Shown: positions 16,244 through 26,092, counted from the first letter of the stretch. The stretch: DNA of 64,000 nt from Fen-1298 sp050015675 (GCA_050015675.1 JBEKAY010000003.1:68028-132027); one strand, 5' to 3'. Made by a program: numbers and translations. The notes: generated from the sequence alone by a model not told the origin.

Positions 16244-17731
16244 CTACAAAATCGGCAACCGCACGATAAACGTACTTCCTTTGCCTTCTCTGCTTTTCAC
16301 TTCAATTGAGCCGTTGTGCGCTTCTGTAATCCATTTGGCGATGGAGAGACCAAGCCCGCTGCCGCCTGCGTCTTCGATGGTATCTTCACTTCTATTCACG
16401 CGATAAAAGCGCTCAAATATTTTAGTCTGATCTTTCCGTGGAATACCGATGCCGTTATCCTTCACGGACATTACGGCGTCGCCTTCTTTTTTTGCGAGTG
16501 TTAGCGTAACCTGTCCTCGCGGCGGTGTGTACTTTAAGGCGTTATCGATAAGATTGAGAAAGAGCTGCTTCAAACGCACTGCATCACCATTGATTCGGAT
16601 TGGCAGCGAGCGTTCTAATTTTACCTTTATTTTTTTTGATTCGGCAAGTACTTTCGTCTCGTCAAAAAGTTCTTCTATGAACTCATCTAAAGCTATCGGC
16701 TGCATATTGAATACTAATCTACCCGTATCAGATTTCACAAGAATCATCAGACTCTCTACAATAGAAGAAAGCCGGATAAGTTCATCGTTGATGCTGTTGA
16801 GCAGTTCGCGTGAATCTTTCGACAATCGTTGGTTGCGAAGCGCAACTTCTATTTCGCCGCGCATAATCGTGAGCGGTGTGCGTAGTTCATGCGACGCATC
16901 GGCGGAAAACTGCTGGATTTGTGCGAACGATGCCTGAAGCCGACTGATCATATCGTTGAATTGTTCTGTGAGCCGACTAAGTTCGTCATCGGCGCGGAGC
17001 GTTGGAAGTCGGCGGCTAAGATTTTGTGCGGTTATTTCTTTTGCAGTCTTCGTCAGCTCATCTACGGGTTTGAGCGATTTGTGCGCCAAAAACCATCCGC
17101 CGATAATAGAGATCAATAATGCCAATGGTGTGATAAAAAGAAAATTGTAGAAGACATTATCTGTAACTTCATAGATCGGCTCCAACGGGTATGCTACAAA
17201 AATTTTAACATAATCGTTTTGTGTCAATGCAAGGCGAATATCCTGGTTATCTGGACCCTTCGTACTGACGACATTGATCCATTGATATGGAATTTCGTTG
17301 TAGCTAAGCGTGTGCCCGCGTAGGCTTTGAGATCGGTACAGCAAGTCGCCGTTGCGATCGAGAATCTGAATATAATGCCGGCGGGGACTTAGTAGCGTGT
17401 GCTGATAAATTTGATTCCACATCTCGTCTATTTCAGTGCGTTTACCGGCGCTTGTATCAATTACTTCTGGTTGTTCTTCTTGCTGTGCGGCTGTGCGCTT
17501 AAGTTCCTGCAGTTCTTTGAGTGCGGCGCGTTTTATTTTTACTTTCTTAGCTTGCGGTCCGATGAATTCGTTCACCCATTCCACTTCGTTCTTTAAGGAA
17601 TAGTCCAGATTATCGCGGAGTGAGGATCTCGATGCAAAATATGCAACAACACCTGAGCCGAGAAGTGTAACGCCAAGGATTGCGGCATACCACAATGAAA
17701 GCTTAGTACGAATGGAGTGAAGAATTGTCAT
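16244..17731 (-). CDS. Sensor histidine kinase with HAMP domain
   Basis: 495 aa membrane kinase. A first helix (about 13-33), a periplasmic sensor region of about 155 residues, a second helix (about 193-215), HAMP (about 217-270), then the phospho-acceptor H281 in FSADASHELRTPLTIMRGE. The ATPase domain has NLIDNALKYTP, DNGIGIP and GSGLGLSI. The architecture is like QseC/CusS-type kinases. It overlaps the upstream response regulator gene by ATGA, so the two form one operon. The signal is unknown; no metal-binding motif was seen in the sensor part. Confidence 0.94.
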   Translation of the reverse strand: MTILHSIRTKLSLWYAAILGVTLLGSGVVAYFASRSSLRDNLDYSLKNEVEWVNEFIGPQAKKVKIKRAALKELQELKRTAAQQEEQPEVIDTSAGKRTEIDEMWNQIYQHTLLSPRRHYIQILDRNGDLLYRSQSLRGHTLSYNEIPYQWINVVSTKGPDNQDIRLALTQNDYVKIFVAYPLEPIYEVTDNVFYNFLFITPLALLISIIGGWFLAHKSLKPVDELTKTAKEITAQNLSRRLPTLRADDELSRLTEQFNDMISRLQASFAQIQQFSADASHELRTPLTIMRGEIEVALRNQRLSKDSRELLNSINDELIRLSSIVESLMILVKSDTGRLVFNMQPIALDEFIEELFDETKVLAESKKIKVKLERSLPIRINGDAVRLKQLFLNLIDNALKYTPPRGQVTLTLAKKEGDAVMSVKDNGIGIPRKDQTKIFERFYRVNRSEDTIEDAGGSGLGLSIAKWITEAHNGSIEVKSREGKGSTFIVRLPIL

Positions 17732-18462
17732 GCGGACTTGCCCGCGCCGAATTTTTCGGGGCGAGTTACCATTTCTTTGGCGGGTTTGAATGTAATCTTC
17801 TTGTCCGAAAGGTAATACCCTTTGCCGCGTTCTGTTTGTAGAAGCTTCACAACGAAGCCGGTGTCTATTTTATTCCGCAGGTGATTCACATAGACATCAA
17901 CAATATTTGTTCCAGGATCAAAATTATATCCCCATATTTCTTTTGATAGTTCTTGCCGCGAAATTAATTTACTACGATTGCGCATGAAGTATTCTATCAG
18001 TGCGTATTCGCGAGCAGTTAATTCGATCTGTTTGCCGGAGCGGCTGGCTTTGTGTGCGATTGTATCTAAGGCTAGGTCGATATATTTGAGTTTTATCTTA
18101 ACTGTTCCGCGACGCATGAGAGATCGGATACGTGCCAGCAATTCAGTGAAGGCGAACGGTTTTGTCAAGTAATCATCGGCGCCTTGATCCAATCCACCAA
18201 CAATGTCCTCAGTCGTACTTCGCGCGGTCAGCATCAATATAGGAATTCGGATTTCATCTTTGCGCAGGTCGCGTAATATTTCAAAGCCATCCTTTTTGGG
18301 TAATAAGACATCGAGCAGGATGAGATCGTATGCTTCGGTGCGGGCTAACTTCTCGCCGGATTTTCCATCAGCGGCAGTTTCAACTTCATATCCTTCAGCC
18401 TCCAAGCCCTTTTTTAGAAAGCGGGCGACTTTTAGTTCGTCTTCAATTACGAGGATGCGCAT
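17728..18462 (-). CDS. OmpR-family response regulator
   Basis: 244 aa. The receiver domain has the phospho-acceptor Asp51 (LILLDVLLP) and the conserved KPF. A winged helix (about 130-225) follows, with ELTAREYALIEYFMRN and VDVYVNHLRNKID. A C-terminal tail of about 22 residues beyond the usual end is unusual but not informative. It is encoded just before its cognate kinase with a 4-base overlap. The minus-strand unit starts in the gap 18463-18707. Confidence 0.95.
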   Translation of the reverse strand: MRILVIEDELKVARFLKKGLEAEGYEVETAADGKSGEKLARTEAYDLILLDVLLPKKDGFEILRDLRKDEIRIPILMLTARSTTEDIVGGLDQGADDYLTKPFAFTELLARIRSLMRRGTVKIKLKYIDLALDTIAHKASRSGKQIELTAREYALIEYFMRNRSKLISRQELSKEIWGYNFDPGTNIVDVYVNHLRNKIDTGFVVKLLQTERGKGYYLSDKKITFKPAKEMVTRPEKFGAGKSA

Positions 18463-18707
18463 AACAATCCTGTTTTAGTGAAGTTGTTAAATTATTCTTG
18501 CTGGGAGAAGTTACTCGTTTATCGGAAAAGTGTCAAATGCAGAAATTATTGATAGCAGAAAACAGCTGATTGATAAATACCATTTTCTTATATCAAATTC
18601 TTTGAGTATTGCATCCTTGTTAAATGAAAAACTCTTCATCCTCTCATCTTTGAATCACGCACATTTTTCCCTATATTTTTTCGTATTCTTTATCCGAGGG
18701 TGATGAC

Positions 18708-19565
18708 ATGAAACGAGTATTTTTACTTATTGCGGCGGCATTTCTGTTCGAAGGCTGTATCCAGACCATTGCGTTATATTCGATGGGCGGTATTCTCGAT
18801 AATGGATTTGCATCGTTCAACGAGGAATCCGATCTACAAATAGCACACGAGGCGCTTGGAAGTAATCTCAAACTCATCGAAGCAATGATCAAAAGCGATC
18901 CGGAGAACGATCAATTTCTTTTATTTGCCGCACAAGGGTATAATTCCTATGCACTCGCATTTTGCGAGGACGATAGCGTGGAACGTGCCCGTGTTTTTTA
19001 TTTACGTGCAAAAGGGTACGGGATGCGTGTTCTGATGAAAAACAAGAAGTTCAAGGAAGCATTGGATGGTGATATTACGTCGTTCCGAGAGGCAGTAAAA
19101 GCTTTCGACAAAGATGATGCGCCGGCAGTTTTCTGGACGGCATTTAGCTGGGGCAGTTATATCAATATCACGCGCACAGATATTGCGGGTCTTGCTGATT
19201 TGAGTAAGGTGCAAGCTCTTATTGAATTTGTAGCTGAAAAAGCTCCCTCGTTCTATTACGGCGGGGCATATTTATTTCTCGGCGTTATCGAAGGTACCAC
19301 ACCCCGGTCGCTTGGCGGAAATCCCGACAAAGCGAAGGCGTATTTTGAAAAATGTCTTGCACTCAACGGCGGAAAATTTTTAATGACACAGTTGTATTAT
19401 GCCCGAACATACGCTGTAGCGACACAAGACCAGCCATTGTTTGAATCATTACTGAAGCAGGTGGAAGATGCTTCCCCGGATATTTTACCGGAAGCGCGCC
19501 TTGCCAATGTAATAGCAAAACAGAAAGCTCGAAGATTGTTAGCACAAGAAAGTGAATTGTTTTAA
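18708..19565 (+). CDS. TRAP transporter TatT-type lipoprotein
   Basis: 285 aa lipoprotein (lipobox LFEGC, Cys17) of the TRAP-associated TatT family, first described as Treponema Tp0956. It is an all-helical TPR-like protein with A/L-rich pairs such as LLFAAQGYNSYALAFCED and RARVFYLRAKGYGMRVL. TatT trimers bind the DctP-type protein and are thought to hand over hydrophobic ligands in the periplasm. DctP, DctQ and DctM genes follow directly, which fits. The ribosome site is GAGGGTGAT. Confidence 0.88.
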   Translation: MKRVFLLIAAAFLFEGCIQTIALYSMGGILDNGFASFNEESDLQIAHEALGSNLKLIEAMIKSDPENDQFLLFAAQGYNSYALAFCEDDSVERARVFYLRAKGYGMRVLMKNKKFKEALDGDITSFREAVKAFDKDDAPAVFWTAFSWGSYINITRTDIAGLADLSKVQALIEFVAEKAPSFYYGGAYLFLGVIEGTTPRSLGGNPDKAKAYFEKCLALNGGKFLMTQLYYARTYAVATQDQPLFESLLKQVEDASPDILPEARLANVIAKQKARRLLAQESELF

Positions 19566-19667
19566 TCCACGAATGACACGAAGGGTAATGATTTTATCGG
19601 CTTCGCGGTTATATTTTTTTAGTCTTCTAATCTAAAGGTGAATCAGTACTCCAAAGGAATAATAAAA

Positions 19668-20669
19668 ATGAAACAAATTAAATATCTTTTACTTTTCATT
19701 TTTTACTTTTCTACTTGTTACTCCCAGCAATACATTATCAAATTCGCTTCCATTGCACCGGAAGGTGCCACGTGGATGAATGTGATGCATGAGTTTGATA
19801 ATACAATCCGGAAGGAAAGCGGCGGACGCCTTGGATTCAAAATGTATCCCGGCATGGTGCAGGGTGACGAAAAAACTGTGGTGCGAAAAATTTCTGTTGG
19901 CCAATTGCATGCCGCAGGTTTCACAGGTGTTGGACTTGGCGAGATAGCGCCGATGATCCGGCTGTTGGATGCACCCTTCCTTATTCAAACCAGCAATGAA
20001 GCCGATAATCTGTATGAAAAATTTGATAAAGAAATTCGCGAGGCGTTCGAAAGTCATGGATACGAATTACTCGGCCTCGTGGAAATCGGATTTGTATACG
20101 TATTTAGTAAATCTCCCATTGCTCAACCTTCTGATATTAAGCAACTGAAAATGTGGGTATGGGAGGGCGATCCAGTTGCTGAAGCTGCGTTTGCTGCAAT
20201 AGGCCTTAAGCCAATTTCCCTTTCTATTGATAACGTCTATACCTCTCTACAAACCGGTCTCATCAATGCGTTCTATACAACACCTTATGCAGGTGTTTCC
20301 TTGCAATGGTACACGCAGGCGAAATATGTTGTCGATTTTCCGCTCACCTGTTCAACAGGGGCAATCGTGATCTCGAAAAAATATTTTGACAACCTTCCTG
20401 CGGATCTTAAGGAAATACTTCTCCGCAATGGAAAGACATATATGAAGAAGCTTACGGAATTAGGGCGTAAAGATAACCAGACTTCATTGTCCGAGTTGAA
20501 GAAGCGCGGGATTATATTTACAAAGGCAGATGAAAAAGCAACAAAGGAGTATATTGAAACAGGAACACGAGCGCGCAGAATGCTTGTAGGCAAATTGTAT
20601 GATGATGATTTTCTAAAGCGGGTTGAAAAAGAAGTTGATGATTTTAGAAAGAGCCGAAAATCCAAATGA
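19668..20669 (+). CDS. TRAP transporter substrate-binding protein (DctP/TatP)
   Basis: 333 aa periplasmic binding protein with a signal peptide (about 1-20). The start at 19668 is supported by AAAGGA about 9 bases upstream; the in-frame start at 19638 would add 10 residues. The DctP fold is seen in KFASIAPEGATWMN and TSLQTGLINAFYTTPY. In the strand where most DctP proteins have K-x-R to hold a carboxylate, this one has KMW (161-163) in LKMWVWEGDP. This is the TatT-linked subgroup, expected to bind a non-carboxylate, probably hydrophobic ligand. It overlaps dctQ by ATGA. Confidence 0.92.
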   Translation: MKQIKYLLLFIFYFSTCYSQQYIIKFASIAPEGATWMNVMHEFDNTIRKESGGRLGFKMYPGMVQGDEKTVVRKISVGQLHAAGFTGVGLGEIAPMIRLLDAPFLIQTSNEADNLYEKFDKEIREAFESHGYELLGLVEIGFVYVFSKSPIAQPSDIKQLKMWVWEGDPVAEAAFAAIGLKPISLSIDNVYTSLQTGLINAFYTTPYAGVSLQWYTQAKYVVDFPLTCSTGAIVISKKYFDNLPADLKEILLRNGKTYMKKLTELGRKDNQTSLSELKKRGIIFTKADEKATKEYIETGTRARRMLVGKLYDDDFLKRVEKEVDDFRKSRKSK

Positions 20670-21163
20670 AGATTCTTAAGAAAATAGACCTTGCCCTCAA
20701 CAAAGCTGAAGGTGCATTACTCATTCTGATGCTCTCTACTATGGTGGTTGTTGCATTTGGTCAGGTGATGCTGCGGAATGTTTTCCATACAGCCATCCTT
20801 GGTGCAGATATTTTATTGCGGCATCTTGTCCTCTGGATTGGATTTCTCGGAGCCGCTATTGCCACGAGTGAAGAACGGCATATTAACATTGATGCCCTGC
20901 GGCGATTTCTTCCACCTCGTATTCGCTCTGCCGTTGATGTACTTACAGATCTCTTTGCCGCGGTCGTCTGTTTCTTTTTGATGAATGCGGCTCGCGTTTT
21001 TGTCGAATCAGAAATGACAGATAAACGCATGGTGTTTCAAAATATTCCTTCGTGGTGTGTCCAATGTATCATTCCCATAGGCTTTGGACTGCTTGTCGTA
21101 CATTTTACTATCAGAGCGATTCTCCGCGGCCACGCCGCTGTAACGAAAGGCGGTAAGGAATGA
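20666..21163 (+). CDS. TRAP transporter small membrane subunit DctQ
   Basis: 165 aa protein with four predicted membrane helices and the DctQ signature around RHLVLWIGFLGAAIATSEERHINID. It joins DctM in the inner membrane to form the sodium-driven permease. The coding region overlaps both the DctP gene (upstream) and the DctM gene (downstream) by ATGA, so the three are translationally coupled. Confidence 0.92.
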   Translation: MKILKKIDLALNKAEGALLILMLSTMVVVAFGQVMLRNVFHTAILGADILLRHLVLWIGFLGAAIATSEERHINIDALRRFLPPRIRSAVDVLTDLFAAVVCFFLMNAARVFVESEMTDKRMVFQNIPSWCVQCIIPIGFGLLVVHFTIRAILRGHAAVTKGGKE

Positions 21164-22437
21164 GTATCTGGTTAATTTTGGGATTACTTGTTATTGCGTT
21201 CTTTGGCGCACCGTTGTTCACGATCATTGGAGCGGTAGGATTGTATGCGTTCAGCTCTGCTGATATCGATACCTCTGCCCTCATCATCGATTTATACAGC
21301 AAAATTGCTGATCAACCAACACTCATCGCTGTACCATTGTTTACCTTTGCGGGTTATTTGCTCGCAGAAAGCAAAGCACCAAAGCGAATGGTGGATCTTG
21401 CAGAAGCATTATTCGGATGGATGCCTGCCGGATTAGCAATTGTTTCATTGTTCACCTGTGCAATCTTTACAGCATTCACAGGTGCATCCGGTGTCACCAT
21501 CGTTGCATTGGGCGGACTTTTGTATCCGATTCTTTTGAAACAAAAATATCCGGAAAAATTTTCGCTTGGGTTAGTAACAGCATCGGGTAGTATCGGATTA
21601 CTTTTTCCTCCAAGTCTTCCTATCATTCTTTTCGGTTTTGTTGCGGGAGTAAGCATCAATAAACTGTTTGTTGCCGGGTTCGTTCCGGGGATCATTCTTA
21701 TTTTATTCCTGTGTGCGTATAGCTTGAGAGTGAGCATAAAATTCCATGTGCCGAAAATTCCATTCTTATGGAAAAATGTGAGGAGTTCAATGCGCGCAGC
21801 GATTTGGGAAATACCGTTGCCGTTTGTGGTTATCGGTGGAATTTACGGCGGATTCTTCACTGCAACGGAAGCAGCAGCCATCACTGCATTTTATGCGTTT
21901 GTTGTTGAAGTATTTATCTATCGCGATCTTCACATCTTCCGGGATATTCCGCGTGTTATGAAGCGCAGTATGCTTTTAGTCGGGGCTATTTTAATGATCC
22001 TTGGCTGTGCTTTAGGTTTGATGAATTACCTCATCGATCAACAAGTTCCGCAGCGGTTATTTGAAATCGTTCAAGCGCATGTATCCAGCAAAATCATGTT
22101 CCTTCTGATTTTAAATGCATTTCTCATCGTCATTGGTATGATGATGGAAATATTTTCGGCGATCGTTTCTGTTCCAATCATTTTACCTATCGCGGCACAT
22201 TTTAATATTGATCCGGTGCATCTCGGTATTATCTTCCTAACAAATCTTGAACTTGGATATCTCATGCCGCCAATGGGACTCAATTTGTTTCTTTCCAGTC
22301 TTCGGTTCGAGAAATCGATTTTCCAACTTTCAAGGGCAGTAATCATGTTTGTCTTGTTTGAGGCGATCGCTTTGATGGTTATTACATATATTCCCGAGTT
22401 AAGTTTGTGGCTCGTGAATGCGTTGGGAACCCAGTAG
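21160..22437 (+). CDS. TRAP transporter large membrane subunit DctM
   Basis: 425 aa, about 12 membrane helices, ion- and substrate-translocating subunit of the TRAP transporter. Family patterns include FTGASGVTIVALGGLLYPIL, GSIGLLFPPSLPIILFG and the C-terminal GYLMPPMGLNLFLSS. It is the last gene of the TatT-DctP-DctQ-DctM unit and is followed by a strong terminator. Confidence 0.94.
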   Translation: MSIWLILGLLVIAFFGAPLFTIIGAVGLYAFSSADIDTSALIIDLYSKIADQPTLIAVPLFTFAGYLLAESKAPKRMVDLAEALFGWMPAGLAIVSLFTCAIFTAFTGASGVTIVALGGLLYPILLKQKYPEKFSLGLVTASGSIGLLFPPSLPIILFGFVAGVSINKLFVAGFVPGIILILFLCAYSLRVSIKFHVPKIPFLWKNVRSSMRAAIWEIPLPFVVIGGIYGGFFTATEAAAITAFYAFVVEVFIYRDLHIFRDIPRVMKRSMLLVGAILMILGCALGLMNYLIDQQVPQRLFEIVQAHVSSKIMFLLILNAFLIVIGMMMEIFSAIVSVPIILPIAAHFNIDPVHLGIIFLTNLELGYLMPPMGLNLFLSSLRFEKSIFQLSRAVIMFVLFEAIALMVITYIPELSLWLVNALGTQ

Positions 22438-22467
22438 ATGAGAATACTATACAATGGATTTGCATAG

Positions 22468-22503
22468 GGTGGAGCAAAAGGAAATAGATGCTTCACCTTT
22501 TTT
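22468..22503 (+). terminator. Rho-independent terminator of the TRAP operon
   Basis: GGTGGAGC (22468-22475) pairs with GCTTCACC (22490-22497), one G-T wobble, followed by TTTTTT. It lies between the convergent dctM and MFS genes. Confidence 0.75.
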
Positions 22504-23743
22504 ATTCTAACATCCGCACCTTCGGTATCAAAAACCACACAAGGCATGCAATAAAGAAAGCCACTGCTGCACTTAAGAGAGCTGCCTCTGCTTCACCGGC
22601 ATGTTCTGCGATAGTTCCGAGCAAAAGTGCACCAAGAGGCATCGATCCCATAAAGATCGTAGTGTACACACCCATAACACGTCCCCTCAGTGAGTCGGGT
22701 ACAATGGATTGTATGGTGGCATTAGAAAAATTAACAACAAATATCATAGCTGCGCCGACAAAGACCATGAAGAGCAGCGAGAGCGGAAGCCAATATGTTA
22801 TTGCAAAGAGAATAATAAAAATGGGGAAGCAGAGGGAGCCGAACGTAATAAATTTACCACGGACATGAGATCTTCCGAAGGTAGCTATAGTCAATGCTCC
22901 AAAAAGAGAACCGACACCGCGAGCAGAAAAGAGAAGGCCGTTTGTCGCTGCGTTACCATGGAGTATTTTCACCGACCATGCCGGCAGTAATGTTCCTAAG
23001 GACATTCCGAATAAACTTGTCGTTGCAACCAATCCGAAGAGAGTACGAATGATCGGTTGATGACGCACATAATTAATTCCTTCCTTTAATGCGGAGAGTG
23101 TTGAACTATGTTGTGAAGGTTCTGTGCCCGGCAGAAAATGCATAGATGCCAGTGCGATGATGACTGCAATGAAAGATATCCCGTTGACAGCAAAACACCA
23201 CCCGGGTCCGAAAGCGGCATAAATGACTCCGGCAATTGCAGGACCAATGATAAGAGCAGTGTTAAACATTGTTGCATTGAGCGCAACGGCGTTAGTTAAA
23301 TCTTCACGATCCACCATTTCTGAGACAAATGCTTGGCGTGCCGGTGCATCAAAAGCGTTGGCAGATCCCAGGCCGAATGCCAACAAAAGAATATGCCACG
23401 CTTGAACAGTGTCGGTGAATACAAGTGTTGCAAGAATAAATGCGAGGATCATCATGACGGATTGTGTAACGATGAGGAGCTTGCGCCTTGAGACGCGATC
23501 TGCAACAACACCGCCGTACAACATAAAAAGCCACGAAGGGACGCCATACGCAAATCCCACGTACCCAAGATATGCCGAAGAATGCGTTACTTGATAGATG
23601 AGGAATCCTTGGGCAGTTGTTTGCATCCACGTACCGAATAACGACACCATTTGTCCCCAGAACCAGAGGCGGTAATTCCTATGTTTCAGCGCTGCAAAAG
23701 TTTTTTGCCAGATTGGTTTTCGAAAAGACGGATTGTCTCTCAT
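22502..23743 (-). CDS. MFS transporter, EntS-like
   Basis: 413 aa with 12 likely membrane helices. It matches the MFS_3/EntS-type group: RNYRLWFWGQMVSLFGTWMQ at the N-terminus, a loop with GGVVADRVSRRKLL, and DAPARQAFVSEMV. Members export siderophores or drugs; the substrate here cannot be told. The start overlaps the stop of the upstream DinB gene by ATGA. Confidence 0.9.
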   Translation of the reverse strand: MRDNPSFRKPIWQKTFAALKHRNYRLWFWGQMVSLFGTWMQTTAQGFLIYQVTHSSAYLGYVGFAYGVPSWLFMLYGGVVADRVSRRKLLIVTQSVMMILAFILATLVFTDTVQAWHILLLAFGLGSANAFDAPARQAFVSEMVDREDLTNAVALNATMFNTALIIGPAIAGVIYAAFGPGWCFAVNGISFIAVIIALASMHFLPGTEPSQHSSTLSALKEGINYVRHQPIIRTLFGLVATTSLFGMSLGTLLPAWSVKILHGNAATNGLLFSARGVGSLFGALTIATFGRSHVRGKFITFGSLCFPIFIILFAITYWLPLSLLFMVFVGAAMIFVVNFSNATIQSIVPDSLRGRVMGVYTTIFMGSMPLGALLLGTIAEHAGEAEAALLSAAVAFFIACLVWFLIPKVRMLE

Positions 23744-24222
23744 TGCTTCATCAATCGTTTAAGCAATTGTATTTGTCCGGTATGATAAACATCGTGGCAG
23801 GCAATTCCGGAAATGATGGATGCATTCGTGAATTTACTGCCGGCGGGTTTTCGGTTGAGATCGGATGGCTTAAGCAAAGCGATCGCTTCACACATCGAGC
23901 GATGCATTTCATCAAGTAGGCGAATGTCTTCACGCCAGGCATTCTCGCGCAGTACAATTGGGCGTTTGATCCAGTTACTTCCTTTTAATGGAAATGAGCC
24001 TTTCTTTTCTCCAAGCATACGCCGCCGGACAATGTACTTCCAATAAGCCGCATGCACCACAATCTCCCAGATGTTATGCCGGTCTGACGCCGGACGCCAC
24101 GCCGCCTCTTGTACTGTTATCCCGCGAAGTGAACCGCGCAGATTTGTTCCCTGCCATGCGCGCTTCTCGTATGCATCACCAATCAGTTGAAGCAAGAGGT
24201 GAATTTCATTTGTTGGTTTCAT
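23740..24222 (-). CDS. DinB-like four-helix protein
   Basis: 160 aa DinB/YfiT-type helical-bundle protein. Metal-site histidines are likely His49 or His57 and the C-terminal HDVYHTGQ pair. Many relatives are metal-dependent thiol S-transferases or of unknown role. Co-transcription with the MFS exporter suggests a detoxification pair, but this is inference. A second DinB protein is encoded at 45732. Confidence 0.82.
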   Translation of the reverse strand: MKPTNEIHLLLQLIGDAYEKRAWQGTNLRGSLRGITVQEAAWRPASDRHNIWEIVVHAAYWKYIVRRRMLGEKKGSFPLKGSNWIKRPIVLRENAWREDIRLLDEMHRSMCEAIALLKPSDLNRKPAGSKFTNASIISGIACHDVYHTGQIQLLKRLMKQ

Positions 24223-24346
24223 ATTATTCTAAACATACGGAGCAAAAAGCAGTCAGTCAAGATTTTGAGTGTCCTTTGAACAACGATTTAGTATTTTGAT
24301 AATGTTCCTAGTGAACATTCTAATGAACCTGAGATAAAATAATCCT

Positions 24347-25459
24347 ATGGCAGATTTTGAAATTGCAATCATCGGTGCAGGTGTGGTTGGACTTGCAATT
24401 GTGGCGCGTCTCTCTCAACAACATCCCAATCTCCTTCTTCTCGAAAAAAATGAAAAGTACGGAATGGAAACTTCAAGCCGCAATAGCGAGGTGATACACG
24501 CAGGCATATACTATGAACCCGGTTCATTGAAGGCACGTTTATGTGTTGAAGGAAGGGATGAATTGTACGCCCTTTGCAAAGCGCACGATATCGCATATAA
24601 ACCGTTGACAAAACTGATCACCGCGACAACGACAGCGGAATTGGCGAAGCTCGAAAGTATTCAGCAGAACGCAGCAATGAATGGAGTTGAATTACAGGTT
24701 CTTGATAGAACCGCAGCGCTGAAATTAGAACCGAACATTCGAACAGAAGGCGCGCTCTTCTCGCCGCTCACCGGTGTCATCAGCGTTCATGATCTGATGG
24801 ATTACTTTTTCCATGCAACGCAAACAAATGGCGGGACAGTCCAGCATCGGTGTCAAGTTGTAGGCATTCGGCAGGTTCAAAGTGGATATGAAATTGTTTT
24901 CGATGAAGCAGGAAGCAGATCAAGCGTTACGAGTGAGATCGTCATCAATACGGCTGGACTTGGTTCTGATCTCATCGCACAGATGATCGGTATCGATATC
25001 GATAAAGAAGATTTGCGGTTGAATTATGTTAAAGGGTCGTACTTTGCAATCACGCCCTCGAAAGCAAAACTCATATCACGGCTGGTGTATCCCGTGCCGG
25101 TGAATGAAGGACTTGGCATACATTCGCTGCTAGATTTGGGCGGAAGGTTGAAATTTGGTCCTGATTTAGAATATCTTGAGGACCGCGCGCTCGACTATAG
25201 CGTGGCAGAGAACAAGCGGCATGCGTTTGCTGAATCGATTCGCCGAATTTTACCAAGCATCAATGATGAAGATATCACGCCTGATATGAGTGGTATTCGT
25301 CCGAAGCTTCAGAAGAAAGGGGAACCGGCGCGCGACTTTGTCATAGTTCATGAAACGGCTCGTGGTCTATCAGGATTTGTGAACTTGATTGGCATTGAAT
25401 CGCCGGGATTGACCTCTGCACCAGCAATTGCGCGGTATGTAGAGCGGTTGTTGTTTTAA
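24347..25459 (+). CDS. lhgO: L-2-hydroxyglutarate oxidase-like FAD enzyme
   Basis: 370 aa FAD-dependent oxidoreductase of the DAO family, LhgO type. It has the FAD-binding IIGAGVVGLA (Gly10, 12, 15), the specific SRNSEVIHAGIYYEPGSLKA and the C-terminal HIRP-like DMSGIRPKLQKKG and LIGIESPGLTSAPAIA. The family oxidises L-2-hydroxyglutarate to 2-oxoglutarate, passing electrons to the quinone pool or to oxygen. It is a single gene. Confidence 0.9.
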   Translation: MADFEIAIIGAGVVGLAIVARLSQQHPNLLLLEKNEKYGMETSSRNSEVIHAGIYYEPGSLKARLCVEGRDELYALCKAHDIAYKPLTKLITATTTAELAKLESIQQNAAMNGVELQVLDRTAALKLEPNIRTEGALFSPLTGVISVHDLMDYFFHATQTNGGTVQHRCQVVGIRQVQSGYEIVFDEAGSRSSVTSEIVINTAGLGSDLIAQMIGIDIDKEDLRLNYVKGSYFAITPSKAKLISRLVYPVPVNEGLGIHSLLDLGGRLKFGPDLEYLEDRALDYSVAENKRHAFAESIRRILPSINDEDITPDMSGIRPKLQKKGEPARDFVIVHETARGLSGFVNLIGIESPGLTSAPAIARYVERLLF

Positions 25460-25519
25460 CACCTCAAGCCACTTTTTAATTGCCGAATTCTGCTTAAAAT
25501 CAGCGCCTAAAAATGAAAA

Positions 25520-25537
25520 ATCACGCGTTTGCGTGAT
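25520..25537 (+). terminator. Perfect hairpin after the LhgO-like gene
   Basis: ATCACGC, loop GTTT, GCGTGAT. It lies 60 bases after the stop. T residues follow only from about 25546, so termination is possible but weak. Confidence 0.4.
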
Positions 25538-25703
25538 ACCGCATTAATTTTCTCTGTTGTACATTTTCACTGATTCAAATCCCCTAAACAAAAATAAATT
25601 TTCAAAACATAGGATAAGTTCAATTATGCACAATATCCATTCCCAAGCACATGTCCGTCAATCATGGCGGAGAACTTGGGAGCGAAGATAAACAGCAAAA
25701 AGA

Positions 25704-25976
25704 TGATCGACATCCTCCAAATAAGGACTTGCAGGCTCCGGAAGAAAATTGACACCTACCGGAAAAACACAGACACGTCCCGGGCAACAATCGACAGGAG
25801 TCAATAAAACGCTGACAGGTTCCGGATGAAGACTTACAGACATCAATTGTCAGATTGCAAGAACTATTTGTCATTCGGCAGATGTCGATTGGCAATCGTT
25901 GGGTTCCGTATGAAGTGTAACCGAAGCCGGAAAGAGACTCGCGTGCACCGGATATCGTACGGCGCGTTTCAAATGA
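25704..25976 (+). repeat. Degenerate 21-bp tandem repeat array
   Basis: Thirteen consecutive 21-base units can be laid out from 25704 to 25976. The best are at 25725, 25746, 25767, 25788 and 25809. The shared core is TGACA near unit positions 5-9, then about 4 bases and CCGGA; the period stays exact while letters drift. Weaker units may continue out to about 25641 and 26018. This is the main content of the 633-base gap 25460-26092. Both strands have short or Cys-rich ORFs through the array, which I take as by-products of the period. Confidence 0.65.
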
Positions 25977-26092
25977 AGGGCAACAAGGAAGAATTATCAC
26001 CTGACATAGACAAGATGCGAAATGATACCAAAAAGGGAGAACCCATCTCCCTACATTCACTACACTCATAACAATATAGAGAGAGGTTCATT

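Noticed and set aside
25662..26069. Cysteine-rich minus-strand ORF of 135 codons with a 7- or 14-residue pattern
   Set aside because: The pattern follows from the 21-base DNA period of the repeat array; no ribosome site or signal peptide is seen.
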